Origin: Sphingopyxis macrogoltabida
Lineage (GTDB): Bacteria; Pseudomonadota; Alphaproteobacteria; Sphingomonadales; Sphingomonadaceae
NCBI GenBank assembly: GCA_003241685.1
Contig: QFPJ01000003.1
Coordinates: 157,134-221,133, forward strand
DNA: 64,000 nt
Direction of reading: 5' to 3'
The number at the start of each line of letters is the position of its first letter. Positions within the stretch are counted from its first letter, which is position 1. The position numbers were made by a program, and so were the translations under genes. The notes under the pieces are model-generated. The model saw only the letters and a list, made by a program, of their open reading frames with translations. It did not search any database and was not told where the DNA came from. Of this stretch, positions 7,767-15,537 are shown piece after piece.

Positions 7767-8573
7767 TCAGTGCGATGTCTGGCCAAGCAACTGGCGCGTC
7801 ACCGGGTGCGAGCTGGTCAGGCCGCCATCGACCGCGATCGCCTGTCCGTTGACATAGCTCGCCTGATCGCTGGCCAGAAACAGCGCGACATTCGCCAGTT
7901 CTTCCGGCTGCGCGGCGCGGCGCAGCGGATTGAGCTGCCCCAGCTTGTGCGTAACCTCCTTGGCCTTGGCGTAATCGAAGGTCGGCTTGGTCATCCCCGT
8001 TTCGGTCAGGCCGGGGCAGACGGCGTTGACGCGCACGCCGCTGGTCGACAATTGCTGGGCCGCCACTTTGGCGAGGTTGATGACGCCCGCCTTCGACGCC
8101 GAATAGGCGCCGGGGCCGGCGCCCGAGTTCAGCCCCGCGACGCTGGCGGTCAGGACGATCGCGCCGCCGCGGCCCTGATCGACCATTGCCTTGCCGGCAT
8201 GTTTCACCATCAGCGCCGGACCGATCAGGTTGACGCGCAGGGTTTCGGCCCAGGCGGCCGGATCGAAGTCGAAAATGCCGCCCATGTCGCCGATGATCCC
8301 GGCGTTGGCAAAGGCGATGTCGAGCCCGCCATAGCTGTCCTTCGCCGTGGCGACGAGCTTCGCGACGTCGTCCTCGACGCCCGCGTCGATTTCCAGCGCG
8401 ACGGCTTCGCCGCCCGCCGCCTTCACCATGTCGGCCGTTTCATGCACCGCCGCCGTCTTGTCGCCGATGACCAGCTTCGCGCCCTCGGCGGCGAAGCGCA
8501 GCGCGCTCGCCCGGCCGATCCCCGATCCGGCGCCCGTGATAATCGCGATCTTGCCGTCCAATGCGCCCATCAT
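7767..8573 (-). CDS. SDR family NAD(P)-dependent oxidoreductase
   Basis: 268 residues. The cofactor motif ITGAGSGIGRA is near residues 12-22, the NAG strand motif is AFANAGIIGDMG, the catalytic Ser is in LTASVAGLNSG, and the Tyr/Lys pair is in GAYSASKAGVINLAK. It ends with the common GGLTSSHPVTRQ tail. The start at 8573 gives a 4-base ATGA overlap with the upstream SDR gene and has GGGAGG in front; a much longer in-frame extension is antisense noise. It is the last gene of a tightly coupled run with another SDR, an APH-like kinase and an alcohol dehydrogenase. It probably oxidises or reduces a hydroxy/keto acyl-CoA in the same pathway. Confidence 0.92.
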   Translation of the reverse strand: MMGALDGKIAIITGAGSGIGRASALRFAAEGAKLVIGDKTAAVHETADMVKAAGGEAVALEIDAGVEDDVAKLVATAKDSYGGLDIAFANAGIIGDMGGIFDFDPAAWAETLRVNLIGPALMVKHAGKAMVDQGRGGAIVLTASVAGLNSGAGPGAYSASKAGVINLAKVAAQQLSTSGVRVNAVCPGLTETGMTKPTFDYAKAKEVTHKLGQLNPLRRAAQPEELANVALFLASDQASYVNGQAIAVDGGLTSSHPVTRQLLGQTSH

Positions 8574-9346
8574 GCGCCTCCCGAAATCGTGGCTCCGCCA
8601 TCGCACACGATGGTCTGGCCGGTGGTGAAAGCCCCCGCCTTGCTGGCAAGGAAGACCGCGGCACCCGCGATCTCGTGCGGTTCGCCGATGCGCTTCAGCG
8701 TCGAAGCGGCGGTCGATCGTTTCAGCGTCTCCGGGTCCTCCCACAGCGCGCGCGCCATGTCGGTGCGGATCAGGCCGGGCGCGATGCAATTGACGCGCAC
8801 GCCCCGCGGCCCGAACTCGACCGAAAAATTGCGCGCCATCTGCATGTCGGCGGCCTTGGAAATGCAATAGGCGCCGATGATCGGCGATCCCTTGAGCCCG
8901 CCGATCGAACTGACGATCGTGATCGACCCTTCGCCGCGTTCCAGCATTTCGGGCGCGACCATCGTTATCAGCCAGTGGTTGGACAGGATATTATTGTCCA
9001 TGATCTTGCGGAACTGGTCGTCGGCGATGCCCAGCCCCGGCCCGTAATAGGGGTTCGACGCGGCGTTGCAGATCAGCGCCGTGATCTTGCCGAAGGCGCG
9101 GCGGGTTTCGTCGACCAGATGCTGCAAATTTTCTTTCGACGAAATGTTCGCGGCGACAGCGATCGCGGTTCCCGCGCCGAAACGCGCGTTGATCTCGGCC
9201 GCCGCGGCGTCGCAGGCATCCTGCTTGCGGCTGGAAATGACGACTTTGGCGCCTTGCTCCGCCATCGCCTCGGCCGTCGCCTTGCCGATGCCGCGCGACG
9301 ATCCGGTGATCAGCACGATCTGGCCGGTCATGTCGAACAGGCTCAT
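8570..9346 (-). CDS. SDR family oxidoreductase
   Basis: 258 residues. ITGSSRGIGKATAEAMA binds the nucleotide, ALICNAASNPYYGPG replaces the usual NNAG, IVSSIGGLKGSP holds the catalytic Ser, and GAYCISKAADMQMARN the Tyr/Lys. The start at 9346 (MSLFDMTGQ) overlaps the kinase stop by 4 bases, and the stop overlaps the next SDR start. The NAAS-NPYYGP pattern is typical of the DHRS4-like SDR branch, which reduces ketones. In Pseudomonas putida an SDR (LvaD) reduces the 4-keto group of levulinyl-CoA. An equivalent role here is inference from the kinase and dehydrogenase neighbours. Confidence 0.92.
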   Translation of the reverse strand: MSLFDMTGQIVLITGSSRGIGKATAEAMAEQGAKVVISSRKQDACDAAAAEINARFGAGTAIAVAANISSKENLQHLVDETRRAFGKITALICNAASNPYYGPGLGIADDQFRKIMDNNILSNHWLITMVAPEMLERGEGSITIVSSIGGLKGSPIIGAYCISKAADMQMARNFSVEFGPRGVRVNCIAPGLIRTDMARALWEDPETLKRSTAASTLKRIGEPHEIAGAAVFLASKAGAFTTGQTIVCDGGATISGGA

Positions 9347-10410
9347 GCGCCGGCTTTCCTTGCAAAGTGCCACGCCTGCTCGGCGAGCGGCAGGACGCGT
9401 TCGGACATGTCCTTCGCATGGCTCGACGACGCGGTGCCATCGATGACGCGCTTCTTGATGCCCTGCATGATTCCGGCGAGGCGGAAGAAATTATAGGCGA
9501 AGTACCAGTTCATGTCGGGCACGCTGTCGCGGCCGGTCGCCGCGCAATAGCGTTCGACCACCTCCTCCAGTTCGGGAATGCCGAGGGCGGCGCGGTCGAT
9601 GTCCATCACGCCCGACCGTCCGCCGTTTTCCGTCACCCACGCCATCGCGACATAGGTGAAATCGGCGAGCGGATCGCCCAGCGTCGACAATTCCCAGTCG
9701 AGCACGGCCAGCACCTCGGGCCGGTCCTTGGCCCAGATCATGTTGTCGATCCGGTAATCGCCGTGCACGACGCTGGTGCGCGTCTGTTCGGGCAGGGTCG
9801 CGGGCAGCCAGGCGATCAGCCGCTCCATCTCGTCCATCGTCTCGGTTTCGGACAGGCGGTATTGCTTGGTCCAGCGGTCGACCTGGCGCCCGAAATAATT
9901 GCCCGGCTTGCCGAAATCCGAAAGCCCCGCCGCATCGACATCGACGTTGTGCAAAGCCGCGAGCGTGTCGATCATCGCGAAATAGGTCGCGCGGCGATTG
10001 TCCGGCGTCGATCCGGGCATCGATCCGTCCCAGATGGTGTGGCCGTCGACCATGCCCATCACATAGAACCAGCTGCCGACGACATCCTCGTCGGTGCACA
10101 GCCCATATTGGCGCGCAACCGGAAAGCCCATCCGGTGGAGCCCGGCCTGCACCTTATATTCGCGGTCGACTGCATGGGCGGACGGCAGCAGCGGGCCGAA
10201 GGGCTTGCGCCGTAGCACATAATTGCCGGATGGCGCCGATATCTTGTAGGTCGGGTTCGACTGGCCGCCCGCGAATTTGCTCTGCGTCAGCGGCCCTTCG
10301 AACCCCTCGACATGGGCGTTCATCCACGCCGTCAGCTTCGCTTCGTCGAGGACGTCGGAGCCTTCGGGCGCGACAGTGCCCGAAAACAGCGTTTGTGCGT
10401 CGATGCTCAT
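9343..10410 (-). CDS. APH-like phosphotransferase, ACAD10/ACAD11 kinase-domain type (LvaA-like)
   Basis: 355 residues with the aminoglycoside/choline kinase fold. The nucleotide loop is in FAGGQSNPTYKI (about 47-58), followed by VLRRKPFGPLLPSAHAVDRE (65-84). The catalytic loop is VVHGDYRIDNM (214-224) and the metal-binding motif is LDWELSTLGDPLADF (237-251). These segments closely match what I remember of the N-terminal kinase half of human ACAD10/ACAD11 and of P. putida LvaA, which phosphorylate the 4-hydroxyl of 4-hydroxyacyl-CoAs. It overlaps its neighbours by 4 bases on both sides. This is probably not a resistance enzyme. The fold is certain; the substrate is inferred. Confidence 0.88.
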   Translation of the reverse strand: MSIDAQTLFSGTVAPEGSDVLDEAKLTAWMNAHVEGFEGPLTQSKFAGGQSNPTYKISAPSGNYVLRRKPFGPLLPSAHAVDREYKVQAGLHRMGFPVARQYGLCTDEDVVGSWFYVMGMVDGHTIWDGSMPGSTPDNRRATYFAMIDTLAALHNVDVDAAGLSDFGKPGNYFGRQVDRWTKQYRLSETETMDEMERLIAWLPATLPEQTRTSVVHGDYRIDNMIWAKDRPEVLAVLDWELSTLGDPLADFTYVAMAWVTENGGRSGVMDIDRAALGIPELEEVVERYCAATGRDSVPDMNWYFAYNFFRLAGIMQGIKKRVIDGTASSSHAKDMSERVLPLAEQAWHFARKAGA

Positions 10411-11498
10411 TGATCGAACACGATCACCGACCGCGCGGCATCGCCTTTCTTCATCTTGTCGAATCCTTCGTTGATCTGGTCCAGCGGTATCGTTTCCGCG
10501 ACGATGCTGTCGAGGTCGAGCAGCCCGCGCAGGTAAAAATCGACGAGGCGCGGGATATCGACGGGGAAGCGGTTGCCGCCCATGATCGCACCCTGCAATT
10601 TCTTGCCCGAGAGCAGGTCCATCGCGCCCAGCCCGACTTTTTCGCTCAGCGGCATCATGCCCAGGATGGTCGCGGTGCCGCCGCGGCGCAGCGAGGCGAC
10701 GGCCAGGCTGGCCGACGCCGGGCGTCCGACCGCCTCGATCGCATGATCGACCCCGCCCTTGGTCAGTTCGACGATCTGTTTCGCGGCATCGTCGGCCAGC
10801 GCGTCGACGACGTCGGTCGCGCCCAGCTTCTTCGCCAGTTCGCGTTTCTCGGGCACCGGGTCGGCGGCGATGATCCGCCCGGCGCCGGCGATCTTCGCGG
10901 CATTGATCGTCGCCAGCCCCACGCCGCCGCAGCCGACGACTGCGACCGTCTCGCCCGGCGTCACCTTGCACGCGTTAAAGATCGTTCCGGCCCCTGTCGT
11001 CACGGCGCAGCCGATGACCGCCGCGCGGTCGAGCGGCATGTCGGGGTTGATCGCGACGCACGCATGTTCATGGACCAGCATCACTTCGGAAAAGGCGCTG
11101 AGGTTCAGCATCTGGCCCACCGGCGATCCGTCGGGGCGGGTGATGCGCGGCGCCGATCCGGCGGGCCGGCGCGTGTCGCCGCCCATGCACAGCGACATGC
11201 GGCCCGTGACGCAATATTCGCAGTGGCCGCAAAAGGCGGACAGGCAGGTGACGACCGCATCGCCCGGCTTGACGGTGCGGACCTCGCTGCCGACCGCCTC
11301 GACGATTCCGGCCGCCTCGTGCCCCGGTATCGCGGGCAGCGGATGCGGATAGGCGCCGTCGATGAAATGCAGGTCCGAATGGCACAGGCCGCACGCCGCG
11401 GTGCGGATGCGCACCTCGTGCGGGCCGGGCTTGTCGACGACGATGTCTTCGATCGACAGCGGCTTGCCGGGCTCGATCAGGATTGCGGCTTTGGTCAT
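10407..11498 (-). CDS. zinc-dependent alcohol dehydrogenase (class III / MDR superfamily)
   Basis: 363 residues. CGLCHSDLHFIDG and GHEAAGIVEAVG give the catalytic-zinc Cys/His/Glu set. CGHCEYCVTGRMSLC holds the four structural-zinc cysteines, and VVGCGGVGLATINAAKIAG the NAD-binding motif. It interconverts an alcohol and an aldehyde or ketone. Its stop overlaps the kinase start (ATGA). The start is taken at ATG 11498 (MTKAAILIEPG) with AAAGG upstream; a TTG at 11510 is possible. The gap to the next upstream gene contains a family B repeat, so the acyl-CoA dehydrogenase may be transcribed with it or separately. Confidence 0.9.
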   Translation of the reverse strand: MTKAAILIEPGKPLSIEDIVVDKPGPHEVRIRTAACGLCHSDLHFIDGAYPHPLPAIPGHEAAGIVEAVGSEVRTVKPGDAVVTCLSAFCGHCEYCVTGRMSLCMGGDTRRPAGSAPRITRPDGSPVGQMLNLSAFSEVMLVHEHACVAINPDMPLDRAAVIGCAVTTGAGTIFNACKVTPGETVAVVGCGGVGLATINAAKIAGAGRIIAADPVPEKRELAKKLGATDVVDALADDAAKQIVELTKGGVDHAIEAVGRPASASLAVASLRRGGTATILGMMPLSEKVGLGAMDLLSGKKLQGAIMGGNRFPVDIPRLVDFYLRGLLDLDSIVAETIPLDQINEGFDKMKKGDAARSVIVFDQ

Positions 11499-11551
11499 TG
11501 GGAACGGCAACCTTTCGCATTTTTGCGGGGCGAAACCCGCTTTTCCATTTC

Positions 11552-11648
11552 CGTCTTTGCGAGGCGGAGCGAAGCAATCGCCAGTTCGGATCGCGGCACA
11601 AGGCCGATGGCCGGGGATTGCTTCGTCGCTTCGCTCCTCGCAATGACG
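11552..11648. repeat. inverted intergenic repeat, family B
   Basis: Arms of about 28 bases, with GCGAGGCGGAGCGAAGCAAT at one end and ATTGCTTCGTCGCTTCGCTC at the other, around a 30-base centre. A single arm of the same family occurs at 25550-25583. The arms end in CGTC/GACG, as in family A, suggesting a common mobilising mechanism for small non-coding elements. Confidence 0.8.
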
Positions 11649-11672
11649 ATATTCGGCTTCGATCGATGCGCC

Positions 11673-12962
11673 TTAACGCGAAACCCCGACGTCGCCCGAC
11701 GAGAAGCCGGGATCGGCCGCCTCGCTGTGTTTGGCGAATTCGATGCGGGCGATCGCGCGTTCGTGGACTTCGTCGGGACCGTCGGCCAGACGGAGCGTGC
11801 GCTGGTGGGCATAGGCCTTGGCCAGCCCGAAATCCTCCGACACGCCCGCGCCGCCATGCGCCTGAATCGCATCGTCGATGATCTGCAGCGCCATGTTCGG
11901 CGCCTGTACCTTGATCATCGCGATTTCGGCGGCGGCTGTCTTGTTGCCGACCTTGTCCATCATGTCGGCGGCCTTCAGGCACAGCAGGCGCGTCATTTCA
12001 ATGTCGATGCGCGCCCGCGCCAGGCGATGCTCCCAAATGCTGTATTCGGCGACCTTCTTGCCAAAGGCGACGCGCGACTGAAGCCGCTTCGCCATCTTGG
12101 CGATCGCTTCCTCGGCCACGCCGATCGTGCGCATGCAATGGTGGATACGGCCCGGGCCAAGGCGGCCCTGCGCGATCTCGAACCCGCGGCCCTCGCCCAG
12201 CAGCATCGCTTCCTCGGCGTTGACGCGCACGTCCTTCAGTTCGATTTCCATATGGCCGTGCGGGGCGTCGTCATAACCGAAGACGGGCAGGTGGCGCAGG
12301 ATGTTCACCCCGGGGGCGTTCAGCGGCATCAGCACCATCGACTGCTGCGCGTGGCGCTTGGCGGCGAAATCGGTCTTGCCCATGACGATCGCCACTTCGC
12401 AGCGCGGGTCGCCGGCCCCTGACGACCACCATTTGGTGCCGTTGATGACATAATCGTCGCCATCGCGTTCGATGCGGGTCTCGATGTTCGTCGCGTCGGA
12501 CGATGCGACGCGCGGTTCGGTCATCAGAAAGGCGGACCGAATCTCGCCGTTCATCAGCCGGCCGAGATATTTGTCCTTCTGTGCGCGCGTCCCGTAACGG
12601 TGGAACACCTCCATATTGCCGGTATCGGGCGCCGAGCAGTTGAACACCTCGCTCGCAAAGCCGACGCGGCCCATTTCCTCGGCGCACAGCGCATATTCGA
12701 GGTTGGTCAGGCCCGGGCCTTCGAATTCGAACGTTTCGTCGACATGGTGGTGTGCGGCGCTGCGCGGCGGCATGAACAGGTTCCAGATGCCGGCATCCTT
12801 CGCCTCGGCCTTCAGATCCTCGACGATCTGGATGACTTTCCAGCGGTCTCCCGCCCTGTCCTGCTCGTCATAGGTCGGCACGGCGGGGCGAACCTTGCGC
12901 TCGATGAAGTCGCGCACGCGGTCGCGCCAATAGACCTGCCGGTCGGTCAGATCGAAATCCAT
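11673..12962 (-). CDS. acyl-CoA dehydrogenase of the ACAD10/ACAD11 (LvaC-like) type
   Basis: 429 residues, about 40 longer than ordinary acyl-CoA dehydrogenases. Diagnostic segments are FNCSAPDTGNMEVFHRYG (107-124), MTEPRVASSDATNIE (147-161), GTKWWSSGAGDPRC (175-188), GEGRGFEIAQGRLGPGRIHH (256-275) and a C-terminal RLADGPDEVHERAIA. These match, from memory, the dehydrogenase half of animal ACAD10/ACAD11. With the separate kinase at 9343 it forms a split version of that fusion. The expected role is to eliminate the phosphate from 4-phosphoacyl-CoA, yielding an enoyl-CoA for beta-oxidation. The start MDFDLTDRQ has an AAAGGA Shine-Dalgarno, and a TTTACG-N4-CGTAAG palindrome lies 17 bases upstream. 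Confidence 0.9.
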   Translation of the reverse strand: MDFDLTDRQVYWRDRVRDFIERKVRPAVPTYDEQDRAGDRWKVIQIVEDLKAEAKDAGIWNLFMPPRSAAHHHVDETFEFEGPGLTNLEYALCAEEMGRVGFASEVFNCSAPDTGNMEVFHRYGTRAQKDKYLGRLMNGEIRSAFLMTEPRVASSDATNIETRIERDGDDYVINGTKWWSSGAGDPRCEVAIVMGKTDFAAKRHAQQSMVLMPLNAPGVNILRHLPVFGYDDAPHGHMEIELKDVRVNAEEAMLLGEGRGFEIAQGRLGPGRIHHCMRTIGVAEEAIAKMAKRLQSRVAFGKKVAEYSIWEHRLARARIDIEMTRLLCLKAADMMDKVGNKTAAAEIAMIKVQAPNMALQIIDDAIQAHGGAGVSEDFGLAKAYAHQRTLRLADGPDEVHERAIARIEFAKHSEAADPGFSSGDVGVSR

Positions 12963-12978
12963 CTCAGCATCCTTTCCC

Positions 12979-12994
12979 TTTACGTTCGCGTAAG
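12979..12994. promoter_or_regulatory. palindromic operator upstream of the ACAD10/11-like gene
   Basis: TTTACG-TTCG-CGTAAG, a TTACG-N4-CGTAA palindrome shared with 15439-15454 and, with one mismatch, 15475-15490. It lies just before the Shine-Dalgarno of the acyl-CoA dehydrogenase gene. The geometry resembles what I recall for LiuR, a MerR-family regulator of branched-chain and fatty-acid catabolism; the identity of the regulator is inference. Confidence 0.6.
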
Positions 12995-13053
12995 CCCTTG
13001 GACCGATTCGATCCTCTTTGCCAAGCCCTGCGCCTATAAAATTACAGCTTCCG

Positions 13054-14511
13054 TTACGGATGCGCACCTGTTGCATCGGGTTCGGCCCGCGCCGCATCGT
13101 CCAGCATCGCCAATCGGGCTTCGTGATCGGCGCGCGAGATCGGGAACCGGCGCATCACCGCCAGCCCGATCGCGCCGATCGCCAATATGGCGAGCATATA
13201 GCCGAGCGCCAGCTTGCCGAGCACCGCGTCGCCGACGTCGCCCGGCGTCGCATTGGCCGGAAAGGCCGCAAAGGACAGGATCAATCCGGCGACGAAGATG
13301 CCGATGCCGGTGGCGCATTTCTGCATGAAGAAATATCCGGCGAAGAACAGGCCTTCGGACCGCCGGCCGGTTTCGCTCTGCGACGCCTCGACGACGTCGG
13401 CCATCATCGACGAGGACAGGATCATCAGGATGATGGAAAATGTATTGCCGACAAAGACGAAGGCGAACATCGCGGCGACGCTGGGTTTGCCGGGCAGGCC
13501 GGGAAAGACGCCCATCATCCAGGTGAAATAGAGGCCGCTGTTGATCGTCAGCGCGATGGCGCCCGCCAGGATCGCCGCGTCGCGCTTGCCCATCCGCGAC
13601 GCAAGCGGCGCCACCAGCACGAAGGCGGCGATCATCGTCCCGAACAGCATCAGCACATAGGCGACCATCTCGCCCTGCGTCAGCTGCCAGAAGAAGCCGA
13701 GCAGATAATTGGTCAGCGAAAAGGTGATCCCCTGGTTCACGAATCCGAACAGCGCGGCGCAGGTCAGCCACAGGAAGGCCCGGTTCGACAGCGTATCGCG
13801 CATGTCGCGCAGGATATGGCGAAGGTTCGCCGGGGGCGGGACGTCGTCGACGTTCGACACCGCGATCCGCCGATGCTGGCCCATCGCCGAAATCACCACC
13901 GCGCCGAGCATGATCAGCGCGCCGGTCAGCGCATAGGGGAAATAGCCGCCGGGATCGACCAGCCCCTTGGGCCCGCCGAAAAACACGCCATAGGCCAGGA
14001 TCAGGATCACCAGCCCGCCGCCCCAGCCGAACAGGAAGCGATAGCGCATCACGGCGGTGCGCTCGTCGTAATCGGCGGTCAGTTCGGGGACGATCGCCAC
14101 CGACGGCACCTCGCACATCGACACCAGCGTGCGCACAACGATCGCGAATCCGATCAGCCAGGCGATCGTCGCCGCGTCGCTCATCTCGGGCGGGCTCCAC
14201 AGCAGCATCCACGCAAAGGCGAGCGGCACCGGCGCGGCATAGAGCCAGGGCAGGCGGCGGCCCCATCGGCTGCGCGTGCGATCGGTCAGTTCGCCGATGA
14301 CCGGATCGATGAACGCGTCGAAAACCAGCGCGACCATGATCGCGATGCCGACGATGCCGGCATCCAGCCCGACGACCTGATTGTAGAAGAGCAGAAGAAA
14401 GGTCGAAAACCCATTCTCCTTGACGCCATAGGCCAGGCTGCCGAGCCCGTGCATGAATTTCAGCCGGACCGGCAATCTGTCCGCGCGCGCCGCGGGGGCG
14501 GCGGCGTTCAC
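13054..14511 (-). CDS. MFS transporter of the glycoside-pentoside-hexuronide (GPH) : cation symporter family
   Basis: 485 residues, about 12 hydrophobic segments. NGFSTFLLLFYNQVVGLD in the first helix region and DPVIGELTDRTRSRWGRRLP after helix 2 are the GPH/melibiose-carrier signatures. The GTG start at 14511 overlaps the upstream SDR stop (GTGA), so the two are co-expressed. Proteins of this branch in sphingomonads often lie in catabolic islands and import organic acids or glycosides. The substrate here is probably the growth compound of the surrounding acyl-CoA genes, but this is a guess from context. The C-terminal end has a short polar tail. Confidence 0.87.
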   Translation of the reverse strand: MNAAAPAARADRLPVRLKFMHGLGSLAYGVKENGFSTFLLLFYNQVVGLDAGIVGIAIMVALVFDAFIDPVIGELTDRTRSRWGRRLPWLYAAPVPLAFAWMLLWSPPEMSDAATIAWLIGFAIVVRTLVSMCEVPSVAIVPELTADYDERTAVMRYRFLFGWGGGLVILILAYGVFFGGPKGLVDPGGYFPYALTGALIMLGAVVISAMGQHRRIAVSNVDDVPPPANLRHILRDMRDTLSNRAFLWLTCAALFGFVNQGITFSLTNYLLGFFWQLTQGEMVAYVLMLFGTMIAAFVLVAPLASRMGKRDAAILAGAIALTINSGLYFTWMMGVFPGLPGKPSVAAMFAFVFVGNTFSIILMILSSSMMADVVEASQSETGRRSEGLFFAGYFFMQKCATGIGIFVAGLILSFAAFPANATPGDVGDAVLGKLALGYMLAILAIGAIGLAVMRRFPISRADHEARLAMLDDAARAEPDATGAHP

Positions 14512-15365
14512 GCGGGCGTCCCGGCGCTTGCGGCCTCCTCCATCGCGGTCAGGGCGTCGAACAGGCCGGGCGCTTCGGGATCCCAGGCATGGCGCTGGCC
14601 GATCGTCAGCCCGCCGTCGACCAGCATGTGGGTGCCGGTCATGAAGGCGGATTCCGCGCTCGCCAGATAGGCGACCGCATTGGCGATATCCTCGGGCTCG
14701 CCGCCGCGCGCGACCGGCTGGGCCTGGGCGCTCATGCCGGCGATGATCGCCTTCGCCGCCGCCTTGCTTTCGTCGGGCACGTCCAGCGCCGCGGTGAAGA
14801 TGTTGGTGTTGATGAAGCCGGGGCAGATCGCGTTCACGCGGATGCCATATCGTGCTAGGTCGGTCGCGGCGATCTTGCTGAGGTGCAGAACGCCCGCCTT
14901 CGCGACCGCATAGGCGATCGGGGAATATCCCGCGCCCAGCGCCGCGACGCTCGCGGTGTTGATGATGCTGGCGCCGGCCCGGCCCTTCATGTGCGGGGCG
15001 GCATAGCGGATGCCCATCGCGACCGATTTCAGCACCAGGTCCATCGTGCGGTCCCACCCTTCGGGGCTGATCTCGTCGATCGGCGCGCGGTCGCCCGCGG
15101 CGGCGGCATTGTTGAAGACGATGTCGATGCCGCCGGCCTTTTGCGCGGCGGCGTTCATCAGCGCCTCGATGTCGGCGGGCTGCGTCACGTCGCATCGCAC
15201 GAAATCGATCTTGCCGTTCGAACGTTCGGCCAGCGCGCGTCCGCCCGCCTCGTCGATGTCGGCGGCGAAGACATGGGCGCCTTCTCCGGCCAGTTTCAGG
15301 ACGGCGGCTTTGCCGATGCCCGATGCCGCGCCGGTGACCACGGCGACCTTGCCTGCGAATCGCAT
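14508..15365 (-). CDS. SDR family oxidoreductase
   Basis: 285 residues, slightly long for a classical SDR. VVTGAASGIGKAAVLKLAGE binds NAD(P), FNNAAAAGDRAPI is the NNAG-type strand, NTASVAALGAGYSPIAYAVA carries catalytic Ser and Tyr with the following Lys, and ARYGIRVNAICPGFINT is the loop before the substrate cap. The start MRFAGKVAVV has GGGAG upstream; longer in-frame readings extend into the divergent promoter and are rejected. It is the first gene of a two-gene operon with the GPH transporter. It faces the acyl-CoA dehydrogenase operon across a 172-base region containing two copies of the TTACG-N4-CGTAA palindrome. Confidence 0.91.
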   Translation of the reverse strand: MRFAGKVAVVTGAASGIGKAAVLKLAGEGAHVFAADIDEAGGRALAERSNGKIDFVRCDVTQPADIEALMNAAAQKAGGIDIVFNNAAAAGDRAPIDEISPEGWDRTMDLVLKSVAMGIRYAAPHMKGRAGASIINTASVAALGAGYSPIAYAVAKAGVLHLSKIAATDLARYGIRVNAICPGFINTNIFTAALDVPDESKAAAKAIIAGMSAQAQPVARGGEPEDIANAVAYLASAESAFMTGTHMLVDGGLTIGQRHAWDPEAPGLFDALTAMEEAASAGTPA

Positions 15366-15438
15366 ACCTTTGCTCCCGTTTTCTTTTGCGACCCAGCTTA
15401 GGGCTGGGGAAGGCGGCGTCAACGTGCGCCGATTCGAC

Positions 15439-15454
15439 GTTACGGCGCCGTAAC
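15439..15454. promoter_or_regulatory. perfect 16-bp palindromic operator in divergent promoter region
   Basis: GTTACGGC-GCCGTAAC is a perfect palindrome of the class TTACG-N4-CGTAA. It is placed between the SDR/transporter operon and the acyl-CoA dehydrogenase operon, 74 bases from one start and 84 from the other. It could control both directions. Confidence 0.65.
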
Positions 15455-15474
15455 GGCAGGTTGGCCGGTCCAAG

Positions 15475-15490
15475 TTGACGCTTGCGTAAA
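15475..15490. promoter_or_regulatory. second palindromic operator copy in divergent promoter region
   Basis: TTGACG-CTTG-CGTAAA differs from the TTACG-N4-CGTAA consensus at one base. It is centred 36 bases from the centre of the copy at 15439 (roughly 3.5 helical turns). The TTGACG half could also serve as a -35 element for the rightward operon. Confidence 0.55.
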
Positions 15491-15537
15491 GTACGCGAAT
15501 CCCCCTAATTTGCGAAGCAGAAGAGGAGCCTGTAAAG

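Noticed and set aside
9343..10971. Kinase reading frame extended upstream by 187 codons into the alcohol dehydrogenase gene
   Set aside because: Extension overlaps the ADH in another frame. The ATG at 10410 gives the ATGA overlap and starts the protein exactly where the family begins.
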